DNA of 10,441 nucleotides from Solimonas sp040391865 (GCA_040391865.1 JBEBWZ010000119.1:1-10441), one strand, 5' to 3'; shown: positions 1 to 6,863, numbered from the stretch's first letter. Notes: generated by a model from the letters alone, not told the origin. Translations and numbers: made by a program.

Positions 1-723
1 CGCCAACCCCTCGAGCACCGTTGTCACGCGACGCAGTGCGAACAACCGTTCGCGGCTGGCCAGCGTACTCAGCCAGCGCCACGCCAGCCGCTCCAGCGCA
101 CTGGGCCCGATATAGCGCAGTGCACTGCTGAGCAGCATGTAGACATCGCAGACCTGCAGCAGCGCTGTCGGCAACACGCCACCGTAGGGCTGCTCGAAAT
201 CGATCCGGTGCACCCGCTCGCGATGCCGGGTGACGTTGCGCAGCTGCGCACCGCCATGCCATTCGCCGTTACGATGGATGTCGATCAGATCATCCATGAC
301 CTCGGTCACCAGCTGTTCCCGCAGCTGTGGATCGTCGATACGATCCAGCTCGCTGCGGATCGGCACACCGGCGTCCTCGATCGCAATCACTGCCGGCGCG
401 ACACCGAGCACTTTCGGGACCGCCAGCCCCAGGCGTCGGTATCGCAACAAGCGTCCCGCTTCGACCGAGCCTTTCAGACGGGCGATTTCCCGTGACGGCG
501 TCAGCTCGGCGGAGAGCAGGCGCGCGCAGGCGATGAAGATCACGGCCTGCAGCGTGCCCAGCCAGGTCGCGATGCCGGCAGTGCGCTTGATCCAGATCCT
601 GCGGCCGCCACGGGTCAGCGACCACACCACGACGCCGCGCGGTTCACGCTGTGCACACTGGGTCAGCTCTGCGGCGGAAATCTGCGGCTGAAAGGAGGCA
701 AACTGTTCCTGCTGCTGAGACAT
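1..723 (-). CDS. BUD32/Kdo-kinase-like small kinase, 3' end outside window
   Basis: An open frame of 241 codons starts at the ATG complementary to 721-723 (MSQQQEQF) and leaves the window at base 1 without a stop, so the C-terminus is missing. The layout is that of a small protein-kinase-like fold: an ATP-lysine candidate K46 in IWIKR, a helix-C glutamate candidate E79 in SREIARLK, a hinge-like segment IAIEDAG (113-119), a catalytic-loop-like HGGAQLRN (156-163), and RIDFE (173-177) at the DFG position. These proteins are usually annotated as BUD32-family or lipopolysaccharide (Kdo/WaaP) kinases. The substrate cannot be read from sequence. The usual catalytic Asp of the HGD loop is Gly158 here. 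Residues 51-70 are hydrophobic and could be membrane-associated. No strong ribosome site precedes the ATG. It is divergent from the oxygenase gene. The fold call is fairly firm; the substrate is unknown. Confidence 0.75.
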   Translation of the reverse strand, partial: MSQQQEQFASFQPQISAAELTQCAQREPRGVVVWSLTRGGRRIWIKRTAGIATWLGTLQAVIFIACARLLSAELTPSREIARLKGSVEAGRLLRYRRLGLAVPKVLGVAPAVIAIEDAGVPIRSELDRIDDPQLREQLVTEVMDDLIDIHRNGEWHGGAQLRNVTRHRERVHRIDFEQPYGGVLPTALLQVCDVYMLLSSALRYIGPSALERLAWRWLSTLASRERLFALRRVTTVLEGLA

Positions 724-803
724 CTCGAAGAAGAAATCGCAACGGGCGACGCACGCCGGAAGGGGTCGATTCGGAAATGCTGGAAACCCGACCCGCAAGG
801 CCG

Positions 804-817
804 TTGATTGTAGTCAA
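804..817. promoter_or_regulatory. FNR/ANR-like (CRP-FNR family) half-site dyad
   Basis: TTGAT-N4-GTCAA lies in the 214-bp gap between the divergent kinase and oxygenase genes. It matches the known FNR/ANR consensus TTGAT-N4-ATCAA at 9 of 10 fixed positions. Its centre is about 127 bp before the oxygenase start and 87 bp before the kinase start, so it could serve either gene. I do not see convincing -10/-35 pairs placed correctly around it, although TACAAT can be read on the minus strand inside it. It may also be chance. Confidence 0.35.
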
Positions 818-937
818 TGTTTCACCTGAACGGAGTAGGACGGATGTGGCGCCAATCGCCAACATGTCGTCTCAGCCGCTCTGGCCATGATCGCCGTGAG
901 CTACCCACTGGCAAAGGCTGCACGAGGAGACGTCGTA

Positions 938-1954
938 ATGGGTGCCATCAATCTGAAAGTTTTGCTCGAATCCAAGGAACTGGAACGCTGCCCGTTCCCG
1001 ATTCCAACCGGCTGGTTCTTCATCGACTACTCGGACACGCTGAAGGCCGGCGAACTGCGTAACGTCACCATCTTCGGCCAGGAGTGGGTGCTGTTCCGTA
1101 CCGAATCCGGCAAACCGGGCATGTCCGATCCGTATTGCCCGCATCTCGGTGCGCACATGGGCCACGGCGGCAAGGTCTGCGGCGAGCATCTGCGCTGCCC
1201 GTTCCATCACTGGGAATACGACACCGATGGTTGGTGCAAGAACATTCCCTACGCCAAGATCACGCCGCCGATCGTCAAGAAGCAGGCGATCCTGCGCACG
1301 CTGCCAATGGTCGAGAAGTACGGAATGATGTGGGCCTGGTATCACCCGACCTGCGAGGCACCGAGCTGGGAACTGCCGTATATCCCGGAAATCGAGGATG
1401 CCACCGGCTACACCGGCTCGCGTCGCGGCAGCTGGACCGCCGACACCTGCATCCAGGAGATTGCCGAGAACGGCGTCGACGTCGCGCATCTGAAGTTCCT
1501 GCACGGCGCGCCCGGCATTCCGCCGGTCGAGGCGAGCTATGACGGTCCGGTGATGAAGCTCGACATCGGCAAGGGCTATATCGTCGGCACCGGCTACGGT
1601 CCGGGCCTCAACGTCATGCGCTTCAACCAGCACGGCATCACCGCGACGATGATCTCGTACACGCAGCCGCTCACCGCCGAGCAGAGCCGCATGAACATGA
1701 GCTTCCGCCATGTCGATTACGCGGAAGGCACGCCCGAGCTGCACGCCTCGAAGAAGGTCATCGACCACATGATCGGTGCCGCCGAGGGTGAGGAAAGCGC
1801 CGGCTTCGAAAGCGTCGATTTCATCGTCTGGAACAACAAGAAGTACCGACCGAATCCGCTGCTGTGCGATGGCGACGGTCCGGTGCTGCAGTTCCGCAAG
1901 TGGTTCAGGCAGTTCTACCCCGCAGCCGACGAGGCCGCACTGGCCAAGATGTAA
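938..1954 (+). CDS. Rieske non-heme iron oxygenase, KshA/DAF-36-like
   Basis: This 338-residue protein is a likely terminal oxygenase component, which uses ferredoxin electrons and O2 to hydroxylate or desaturate a hydrophobic ring substrate. The N-terminal Rieske domain shows C67-P-H69 and C87-P-F-H90, the two-Cys/two-His [2Fe-2S] pattern. The catalytic domain has ENGVDVAHLKFLH (177-189), giving iron ligands H184 and H189 and bridging Asp181. The later VDFIVWNNKKY, with D294, is the likely third ligand. This arrangement resembles 3-ketosteroid 9-alpha-hydroxylase KshA and the DAF-36/Neverland sterol desaturases. At 338 residues it is somewhat shorter than KshA as I recall it. An in-frame ATG exists at 887, but 938 is preferred because GAGGAG (924-929) lies 8 bases ahead. 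The ferredoxin gene follows by 102 bp. The substrate is unknown; a steroid-like compound is an inference from family alone. Confidence 0.88.
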   Translation: MGAINLKVLLESKELERCPFPIPTGWFFIDYSDTLKAGELRNVTIFGQEWVLFRTESGKPGMSDPYCPHLGAHMGHGGKVCGEHLRCPFHHWEYDTDGWCKNIPYAKITPPIVKKQAILRTLPMVEKYGMMWAWYHPTCEAPSWELPYIPEIEDATGYTGSRRGSWTADTCIQEIAENGVDVAHLKFLHGAPGIPPVEASYDGPVMKLDIGKGYIVGTGYGPGLNVMRFNQHGITATMISYTQPLTAEQSRMNMSFRHVDYAEGTPELHASKKVIDHMIGAAEGEESAGFESVDFIVWNNKKYRPNPLLCDGDGPVLQFRKWFRQFYPAADEAALAKM

Positions 1955-1988
1955 GCTGGCGCCACTGCAGTCCTGGTATTGCAACACC

Positions 1989-2018
1989 GCGCCCGTGCCG
2001 AATCATCGGCACGGGCGC
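1989..2018 (+). terminator. Perfect 12-bp GC-rich hairpin after the oxygenase gene
   Basis: GCGCCCGTGCCG (1989-2000) pairs perfectly with 2007-2018 around a 6-nt AATCAT loop, then TTTG follows. The stem is strong but the T-tract is short, so it may be a weak terminator, an attenuator between oxygenase and ferredoxin, or an mRNA-stabilising 3' end. It starts 34 bases after the oxygenase stop and ends 38 bases before the ferredoxin start. Confidence 0.6.
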
Positions 2019-2056
2019 TTTGAATTCACCCGCTGGATAGTGTTGGAGAAGTCGTG

Positions 2057-2380
2057 ATGGCAGAGGTGCGGATCGTTGACCGCGATGGTTCCGAGCGCAG
2101 CGTCGATGCGCCCGAGGGCGTGCCGCTGATGGATACGCTGCGCGATGCCGGTACCGGCATCGAGGGCACCTGCGGTGGCGCCATGTCCTGCGGTACCTGC
2201 CATGTCTACGTCGATGCCGCCTGGAGCGAGCGCCTGCCGCCGAAAGGCGAGGACGAAGCGGCAATGCTTGAAGCGATCGGCGAACTGGTCGAAGTACGCC
2301 CGACCTCGCGCCTGTCCTGCCAGCTGCCGATGCAGGCCGAGTTTGCCGGCATCCGGATCGAGGTCGCGCCGCCGGTATAA
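2057..2380 (+). CDS. [2Fe-2S] ferredoxin, adrenodoxin/putidaredoxin type
   Basis: This 107-residue soluble electron carrier has the cysteine pattern C39-x5-C45-x2-C48-x39-C88, characteristic of the adrenodoxin/putidaredoxin class that feeds P450s, Rieske oxygenases or Fe-S assembly. The acidic stretch around 64-77 (GEDEAAMLEAIGEL) corresponds to the partner-docking helix in that family. The ATG at 2057 is chosen over the overlapping GTG at 2054 because GGAG (2045-2048) sits 8 bases before it. It lies 102 bp behind the Rieske oxygenase on the same strand, so the simplest inference is that it donates electrons to that enzyme. A ferredoxin reductase is not in the window and must come from elsewhere. 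A hairpin between the two genes could set their expression ratio. The family call is secure; the partner is an inference. Confidence 0.9.
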   Translation: MAEVRIVDRDGSERSVDAPEGVPLMDTLRDAGTGIEGTCGGAMSCGTCHVYVDAAWSERLPPKGEDEAAMLEAIGELVEVRPTSRLSCQLPMQAEFAGIRIEVAPPV

Positions 2381-2460
2381 GTCCGGCAGCCGCCGCATCG
2401 CGGAGCCATCACCGCCGCGCTGCAGATCATCATCGGCAGTCCGGGGGAAGCCGCGTCCCG

Positions 2461-2466
2461 TACAAT
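2461..2466 (+). promoter_or_regulatory. Possible -10 element (TACAAT) upstream of the MFS gene
   Basis: TACAAT occurs 55 bases before the transporter ATG, in the 141-bp gap after the ferredoxin gene. It is a good sigma-70 -10 match, but the sequence 17 bases upstream (AGTCCG) is not a recognisable -35. No other gene-like content is seen between 2381 and 2521. Confidence 0.3.
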
Positions 2467-2521
2467 ACGCGTCCCCCCAGGCCTGCGGCTCGATTCCGCG
2501 GGATTCCGTCATCCCCTCCCG

Positions 2522-3778
2522 ATGAGTGCTCCTTCGCCGTCTTTCCGCATCGCGGGCCCGCTGGGCGCCTCCGCGCTGGCGCTGCTGGCCATCGTCCTGG
2601 CCGCCTTCAATCTGCGGACCGCGGTGACTTCGCTGACGCCGCTGCTGGATACCCTCGGCAGCCAATTCGGCTTCGGCGCCAGCATTGCCGGACTGCTGGG
2701 CATGCTGCCCACCGCCGCGTTCGCGGTGTTCGGGGTGATCACCCCCGCCATTGCGCATCGTCTCGGCCTGGAGCGCACCGCGCTGCTGGCGATGCTGCTC
2801 GCGGCTGCCGGCCTGGCGGCACGCTCGCTGGCCGGCGGTGTGCCCAGCCTGATCTTCGGGTCCATCGTCGCCTTGGCGGGCATGGGCATCGGCAACGTGG
2901 TGCTGCCACCGCTGGTGAAGCGCTACTTCAGCAGCCGCATCGGCGCCGTGAGCGCGCTGTACATCACCACCCTGCAGATGGGCACGATCCTGCCGGCACT
3001 GGTCGCCGTGCCGGTCGCCGAGGCCGCGGGCTGGCGCGTGTCGATGGGTCTGTGGTCGCTGGTCGCGGTGGCGGCCGCGTTGCCGTGGCTGGGCGTGCTC
3101 TGGGCGGAGCGGCGTCACGATTCGCCGCTGGCGCAGTGCCGCGATGCTGCCGTACGCCCCGGCGACGAGGCCCCGGAACTGGCCGCCCCACCCGCGCGCG
3201 GCAATGTCTGGCGCTCATCACTGGCCTGGGGCATGGCATTGATGTTCGGCATGACCTCGCTGATCACCTATTCGCTGTTCACCTGGCTGCCGAAGCTGCT
3301 GACCCAGGCCGGTGCCACGCCGGCCTTCGGCGGCGCGATGGTGGCACTGTTCTCGGCGCTGGGCCTGATCGGTGCACTGGCGATGCCGATGCTGGCGGTG
3401 CGCATCGCCAATCCGTTTCCGCTGATCCTCGCCTGTGCGGCCTGCCATTTCATGGGGTTTGCGGGCTTGCTGTTCGCGCCGCTGGCGCTGCCGCTGCTGT
3501 GGGTGGCGCTGCTCGGCCTGGGGCCCAGCACCTTTCCGCTGTCGCTGACCCTGATCAACCTGCGCACACGCACGCCGGGCGGCTCGGCCGCGATGTCCGG
3601 CTTCATGCAGGGTGTCGGCTACGCCCTCAGTTGTCTCGGACCGCTGCTGTTCGGCGTCCTGCATGAAGTGACGCAGAGCTGGGCCTGGCCGTTTGCAATG
3701 CTGAGCGTTGCGGTGCTGGTGATGCTGACCGGCGGCTGGCTGGTCTCGCGCCCACGAATGCTCGAAGACACCTGGTAG
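2522..3778 (+). CDS. MFS transporter, CynX/NimT (cyanate/nitroimidazole) family
   Basis: This 418-residue inner-membrane protein has an alternating hydrophobic pattern consistent with 12 helices, split into two halves by a polar loop at about 194-231 that is rich in charge and proline. Family marks are FNLRTAVTSLTPLL (29-42) in the first helix and GMGIGNVVLPPLVKRYF (120-136), both typical of CynX/NimT-type major facilitator proteins. Members are named for cyanate (CynX) or 2-nitroimidazole (NimT) transport, but most have no known substrate. No cyanase gene is nearby, so cyanate transport is not supported. The start at 2522 has no visible Shine-Dalgarno, since CCCTCCCG precedes it, so initiation may be weak or leaderless-like. 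It is followed by a repeat and then the copper ATPase with its own promoter, so it is probably transcribed alone. Confidence 0.85.
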   Translation: MSAPSPSFRIAGPLGASALALLAIVLAAFNLRTAVTSLTPLLDTLGSQFGFGASIAGLLGMLPTAAFAVFGVITPAIAHRLGLERTALLAMLLAAAGLAARSLAGGVPSLIFGSIVALAGMGIGNVVLPPLVKRYFSSRIGAVSALYITTLQMGTILPALVAVPVAEAAGWRVSMGLWSLVAVAAALPWLGVLWAERRHDSPLAQCRDAAVRPGDEAPELAAPPARGNVWRSSLAWGMALMFGMTSLITYSLFTWLPKLLTQAGATPAFGGAMVALFSALGLIGALAMPMLAVRIANPFPLILACAACHFMGFAGLLFAPLALPLLWVALLGLGPSTFPLSLTLINLRTRTPGGSAAMSGFMQGVGYALSCLGPLLFGVLHEVTQSWAWPFAMLSVAVLVMLTGGWLVSRPRMLEDTW

Positions 3779-3781
3779 ACG

Positions 3782-3843
3782 CGGGATTCGGGATTCGAGA
3801 TTGGGAATTCGTTAAGGCGGGCCTCTGCCAGTCCCGAATCCCG
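3782..3843. repeat. Intergenic inverted repeat of the 'cgggattcggga' type
   Basis: CGGGATTCGGGA (3782-3793) is perfectly complementary to TCCCGAATCCCG (3832-3843), with a 38-nt loop. The left side also contains tandem GGGATTC units. I recall such GGGATTC-rich intergenic palindromes as frequent in Xanthomonadaceae genomes. It fills the gap between the MFS stop and the ATPase promoter, ends 2 bases before the -35, and could end MFS transcription. Confidence 0.6.
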
Positions 3844-3845
3844 AC

Positions 3846-3877
3846 TTGACTCCGGACATGGGTCCTGGGTCTAGGAT
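3846..3877 (+). promoter_or_regulatory. MerR-family (CueR/MerR-like) metal-responsive promoter and operator
   Basis: A -35 TTGACT (3846-3851) and -10 TAGGAT (3872-3877) are separated by 20 bp, the over-long spacing that MerR-family activators correct by untwisting DNA. An imperfect dyad fills the spacer (3848-3871): GAC.C.GGAC on the left mirrors GTCC.G.GTC on the right, with 8 of 10 outer positions paired around a 4-bp centre. The left part (TTGACTCCGGACATG) closely resembles the mer operator of mercury transposons as I remember it. Transcription would start about 20 bases before the ATPase start codon, leaving room for the ribosome site at 3892-3895. The cognate regulator gene is not in the window. 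Confidence 0.7.
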
Positions 3878-3902
3878 GGCGGCCTCATACCGAGGTAGCG
3901 CC

Positions 3903-6179
3903 ATGCACGACCATCACTCGCACTCCAATCCCGCCCCGGCCGCCAAGGGCAGTTGCTGCCACAGCGCCGCCGACAAGCCCGTGCCGGAAGCCGTTCCTGC
4001 TGCACCTGCATCGGCCGGAAGCTGCGCTCACCACGGCCATGGCGCCCATGCCGGGCACAGTCATAAGCCGCCTGCCGAGCCGATCGCGGGCGCGATCTAC
4101 ATCTGCCCGATGCACCCCGAAGTGCGCCAGGACCATCCCGGCGACTGCCCCAAGTGCGGCATGGCGCTGGAACCGGAAATGCCCTCGCTGGACGACGAGC
4201 GCAATCCGGAACTGGAGGACTTCAGCCGCCGCTTCTGGTGGACGCTGCCGCTGTCGGCCACGGTGATGGTGCTGGCGATGGCCGGCCACACCCTGGCGCT
4301 GCTGCCGCCGGGCACGCAGAACTGGGTCGAGTGGCTGCTGGCGACGCCGGTGGTGCTGTGGGCCGGCCTGCCGTTCCTGCTGCGCGGCGTGCAGTCGGTG
4401 AAAAACCGCAGCCCCAACATGTGGACGCTGATCGGCCTCGGCGTGTCGGCGGCATACCTCTACAGCGTGATCGCAACCTTGGCGCCGGGCCTGTTCCCGG
4501 ACAGCTTCCGCACCCATGGCCACGTTGCCGTGTACTTCGAAGCGGCGGCGGTGATCGTCTCGCTGACCCTGCTCGGCCAGATCCTGGAGCTGAAGGCGCG
4601 CTCGCGCACCTCGGCCGCGATCAAGTCCCTGCTCGGCCTGGCGCCGAAGACCGCGCGCCGCCTGCGCGACGACGGCAGCGAGGAGGATATCGAGCTGTCG
4701 CATGTGCACATCGGCGATCGCCTGCGCGTGCGTCCCGGTGAAAAGGTGCCGGTGGACGGCGTGGTGCTCGAGGGCCGCAGCAACCTCGACGAATCGATGC
4801 TCACCGGCGAACCACTGCCGGTCACCAAGAATCCGGGCGACGCGCTGATCGGCGCCACGCTCAACGGCACCGGAAGCCTGGTGATGCGCGCCGAGAAGGT
4901 CGGCTCGCAGACGGTGCTCGCGCAGATCGTGCAGATGGTGGCGCAGGCGCAGCGCTCGCGCGCGCCGATGCAGCGCATGGCCGACGTGGTGTCGTTCTGG
5001 TTCGTGCTTGCGGTAGTGGCGGTGGCGGTGGCGACGTTGCTGGTCTGGGGCCTGTTCGGGCCGGAGCCAGCGTGGGTCTACGGCTTCATCAACGCGGTGG
5101 CGGTACTGATCATCGCCTGCCCCTGCGCCCTGGGCCTGGCAACGCCGATGTCGGTGATGGTCGCCACCGGTCGTGCCGCCACCTCCGGCGTGCTGTTCCG
5201 CGACGCCGAGGCAATTGAAACCCTGCGCAGCATCGACACCCTGATCGTCGACAAGACCGGCACCCTCACCGAGGGCAGGCCCGCCTTCCACGCCGTCGAA
5301 GCCGTCGCCGGTTTCGATCGCGACGAGGTGCTGCGGCTCGCCGCCAGCCTCGACCAGGGCAGCGAACACCCGCTGGCCGCGGCAATCGTGACAGAGGCCC
5401 GCAAGCGCGGACTGCCGCTCGCCGCGGCAACACAGTTCGAGTCGGTGACCGGCATCGGTGTGCGTGGCGAAGTCGATGGCCGCAGGCTGACCCTGGGCAA
5501 CACCGCCCTGATGGATGAAAACAGTGTCAGCACCGAGCCGCTGCGCGATCGTGCCGAAGCACTGCGCCGCAACGGCGCCAGCGTCATGCATCTGGCGGTG
5601 GACGGCCGCCTGGCCGGATTGCTGGCGGTTGCCGATCCCGTCAAGGAGAGCACCGCGGAAGCGCTGACGCAGTTGCGCGCCGCCGGCATCCGCATCGTGA
5701 TGGCCACCGGCGACGGCCTCACCACCGCGCACGCCGTCGCGGCGCAGCTCGGCATCGACGAGGTACATGGTGAGGTGCGCCCGCAGGACAAGGCCGATCT
5801 GGTCGCGAAGCTCAAGGCAGAAGGCCGCCGGGTGGCGATGGCGGGCGACGGCATCAACGACGCCCCGGCCCTGGCTGCGGCGGATGTCGGCATCGCCATG
5901 GGTACCGGCACCGATGTCGCCATGAACAGCGCGCATCTGACCCTGGTCAAAGGCGACCTGCGCGGCATCGCCCGCGCCCGCGCCATCTCCGATGACACCG
6001 TGCGCAACATGAAGCAGAACCTGGGCTTTGCGCTGCTCTACAACGGCCTCGGCGTGCCGCTGGCGGCAGGCGTGCTGTATCCGTTCTTCGGCCTGCTGCT
6101 GTCACCGATGGTCGCGGCGCTGGCGATGAGCCTCAGCTCGGTCTCGGTGGTGGGCAACGCGTTGCGGCTGCGCAGTTGA
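3903..6179 (+). CDS. copA: Copper-translocating P1B-type ATPase (CopA-like)
   Basis: This 758-residue inner-membrane pump probably exports Cu(I) from the cytoplasm using ATP. In order: a His/Cys-rich tail (1-58, many His plus CC at 18-19), a heavy-metal-binding domain with CPMHPEV (69-74) and CPKCGM (82-87) instead of a classical HMA GMxCxxC domain, membrane helices from about 111, the TGEP actuator motif (301-304), the CPC ion site (406-408), DKTGTLTEG with phosphorylated D450, the SEHP motif (487-490), GDGIND (648-653), and C-terminal helices with N-x6-YN (706-714) and MSLSSVS (742-748), as in copper-type P1B-1 pumps. An upstream in-frame ATG at 3846 would lie inside the promoter; 3903 is chosen because GAGG (3892-3895) precedes it by 7 bases. 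A MerR-type promoter just upstream suggests metal induction. Silver is an alternative or additional substrate. Confidence 0.93.
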   Translation: MHDHHSHSNPAPAAKGSCCHSAADKPVPEAVPAAPASAGSCAHHGHGAHAGHSHKPPAEPIAGAIYICPMHPEVRQDHPGDCPKCGMALEPEMPSLDDERNPELEDFSRRFWWTLPLSATVMVLAMAGHTLALLPPGTQNWVEWLLATPVVLWAGLPFLLRGVQSVKNRSPNMWTLIGLGVSAAYLYSVIATLAPGLFPDSFRTHGHVAVYFEAAAVIVSLTLLGQILELKARSRTSAAIKSLLGLAPKTARRLRDDGSEEDIELSHVHIGDRLRVRPGEKVPVDGVVLEGRSNLDESMLTGEPLPVTKNPGDALIGATLNGTGSLVMRAEKVGSQTVLAQIVQMVAQAQRSRAPMQRMADVVSFWFVLAVVAVAVATLLVWGLFGPEPAWVYGFINAVAVLIIACPCALGLATPMSVMVATGRAATSGVLFRDAEAIETLRSIDTLIVDKTGTLTEGRPAFHAVEAVAGFDRDEVLRLAASLDQGSEHPLAAAIVTEARKRGLPLAAATQFESVTGIGVRGEVDGRRLTLGNTALMDENSVSTEPLRDRAEALRRNGASVMHLAVDGRLAGLLAVADPVKESTAEALTQLRAAGIRIVMATGDGLTTAHAVAAQLGIDEVHGEVRPQDKADLVAKLKAEGRRVAMAGDGINDAPALAAADVGIAMGTGTDVAMNSAHLTLVKGDLRGIARARAISDDTVRNMKQNLGFALLYNGLGVPLAAGVLYPFFGLLLSPMVAALAMSLSSVSVVGNALRLRS

Positions 6180-6193
6180 GAGGAATTGCCGTA

Positions 6194-6234
6194 GGCATCC
6201 GTCATCCTTCGTACTACTCAGGATGACGGATGCC
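6194..6234. repeat. Palindromic repeat / possible terminator of the copper ATPase gene
   Basis: A perfect 14-bp stem (GGCATCCGTCATCC, 6194-6207, with 6221-6234) encloses a 13-nt loop and is followed by CTTTCT. It starts 14 bases after the ATPase stop and could end its transcript. It is also a repeat: ATCCTTCG...CTCAGGATGACGG (6204-6229) recurs at 8415-8441. Confidence 0.65.
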
Positions 6235-6254
6235 CTTTCTCACTTCCCCACTAC

Positions 6255-6365
6255 CCGTTCATGTCGAGTGTCCGACGAAGTCGGATGTATCGAGACACAC
6301 GATGCAGACCAGCCTGTGCGAGTCCCTCGATACACCGCGCTACGCGCGGCACTCGGGACGAACGG
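6255..6365. repeat. 111-nt cloverleaf-forming repeat element (four-way junction)
   Basis: Four stems abut with no unpaired bases at the junction. The outer stem is 6255-6270 with 6350-6365 (13 of 16 Watson-Crick pairs plus one G-T). Arm 1 is 6271-6276 with 6280-6285 (6 bp, GAA loop). Arm 2 is 6286-6294 with 6326-6334 (9 bp, 31-nt loop). Arm 3 is 6335-6340 with 6344-6349 (6 bp, TAC loop). It lies between the convergent ATPase and DUF4442 genes, ending 27 bp from the latter's stop. Motifs such as TCCCTCGATAC and CTCGGGACGAACGG are familiar to me from dispersed intergenic repeats in Proteobacteria, but I know no formal name. It is not a tRNA: there is no TTCRA loop or proper anticodon arm. Confidence 0.7.
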
Positions 6366-6392
6366 AGGCAGCTCTCCAAATGCCAGATTCTT

Positions 6393-6863
6393 CTAGGCCT
6401 TCGCCTTCTTGCGCCGCACGTACAAGGTCTTGTGCACGCGTGCGATCACCTCGCCGCTTTCGTCCTTGATCTCCACCACCCGCACCGGCTCGTACTTGGC
6501 GCCGCCCGCTGTCTGCGCGCGAATATCGGCCAGTTGCTCGTCGCTCCACTCGAATACGGCGGTGACCGTGCCACGACCTGGCTTCAGGAATTCGATGGTC
6601 GCGGCCTTGTCCCAGATCAGGTAGTCGTCGCCCAGCAACGGCACCAGTTGCAGTACGTAGTGCGGATCGCACATCGCATAGAGACTGCCGCCAAAGTGAG
6701 TACCGAAGGCATTGCTGTTGTAGAAGCGCTTCTTCATCCGCACCACCAGCCGCTGGAAATCAGGCGACACCTCGGTGATGGCAATGCCGGTGCCCCAGTA
6801 CGGCGGCCACAGGTTCATGACGGCCTTGAACAGACCGGGCGAGCGGAAGATCGACGAGGCCAT
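6393..6863 (-). CDS. DUF4442 hotdog-fold protein, putative thioesterase
   Basis: This 156-residue protein resembles the DUF4442 group of hotdog-fold (PaaI/YiiD-like) proteins, thought to be acyl-CoA thioesterase-related. Recognisable parts are the N-terminal LFKAVMNLWPPYWGTG (11-26), the core GTHFGGSLYAMCDP (54-67), WDKAATIEFLKPGRG (84-98) and the basic C-terminal HKTLYVRRKK (144-153). The GTHFGGSLYA stretch occupies the position of the hotdog helix that usually carries the active site. An in-frame ATG at 6908 exists, but 6863 is chosen because GGAG (complement of 6870-6873) lies 6 bases ahead and family members start near this point. It lies behind the VOC gene on the same strand, with 118 bp between and a hairpin in its leader. 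Substrate and true activity are unknown. Confidence 0.82.
   Translation of the reverse strand: MASSIFRSPGLFKAVMNLWPPYWGTGIAITEVSPDFQRLVVRMKKRFYNSNAFGTHFGGSLYAMCDPHYVLQLVPLLGDDYLIWDKAATIEFLKPGRGTVTAVFEWSDEQLADIRAQTAGGAKYEPVRVVEIKDESGEVIARVHKTLYVRRKKAKA

Noticed and set aside
290..625. Short frames on both strands inside the first 700 bases
   Set aside because: They are out of phase with the kinase-like frame, which alone gives family motifs and runs through the window edge.
872..1987. 371-codon antisense frame over the Rieske oxygenase
   Set aside because: No recognisable motif, and it lies opposite a clear oxygenase gene.
2003..3118. 371-codon antisense frame over ferredoxin and MFS genes
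   Set aside because: Composition is Arg/Gln/Gly/His-rich, typical of a shadow frame, and it spans two real genes and their gap.
3885..5936. 683-codon open frame antisense to the copper ATPase
   Set aside because: GC-rich third positions keep the antisense frame open. The product is His/Arg/Gln-rich low-complexity, has no family motif, and is fully covered by an unmistakable ATPase.
6255..6365. tRNA or tRNA-like gene suggested by the cloverleaf
   Set aside because: No TTCRA loop, no 7-base anticodon loop, 3-nt loops in two arms, and a mismatched 16-position outer stem.
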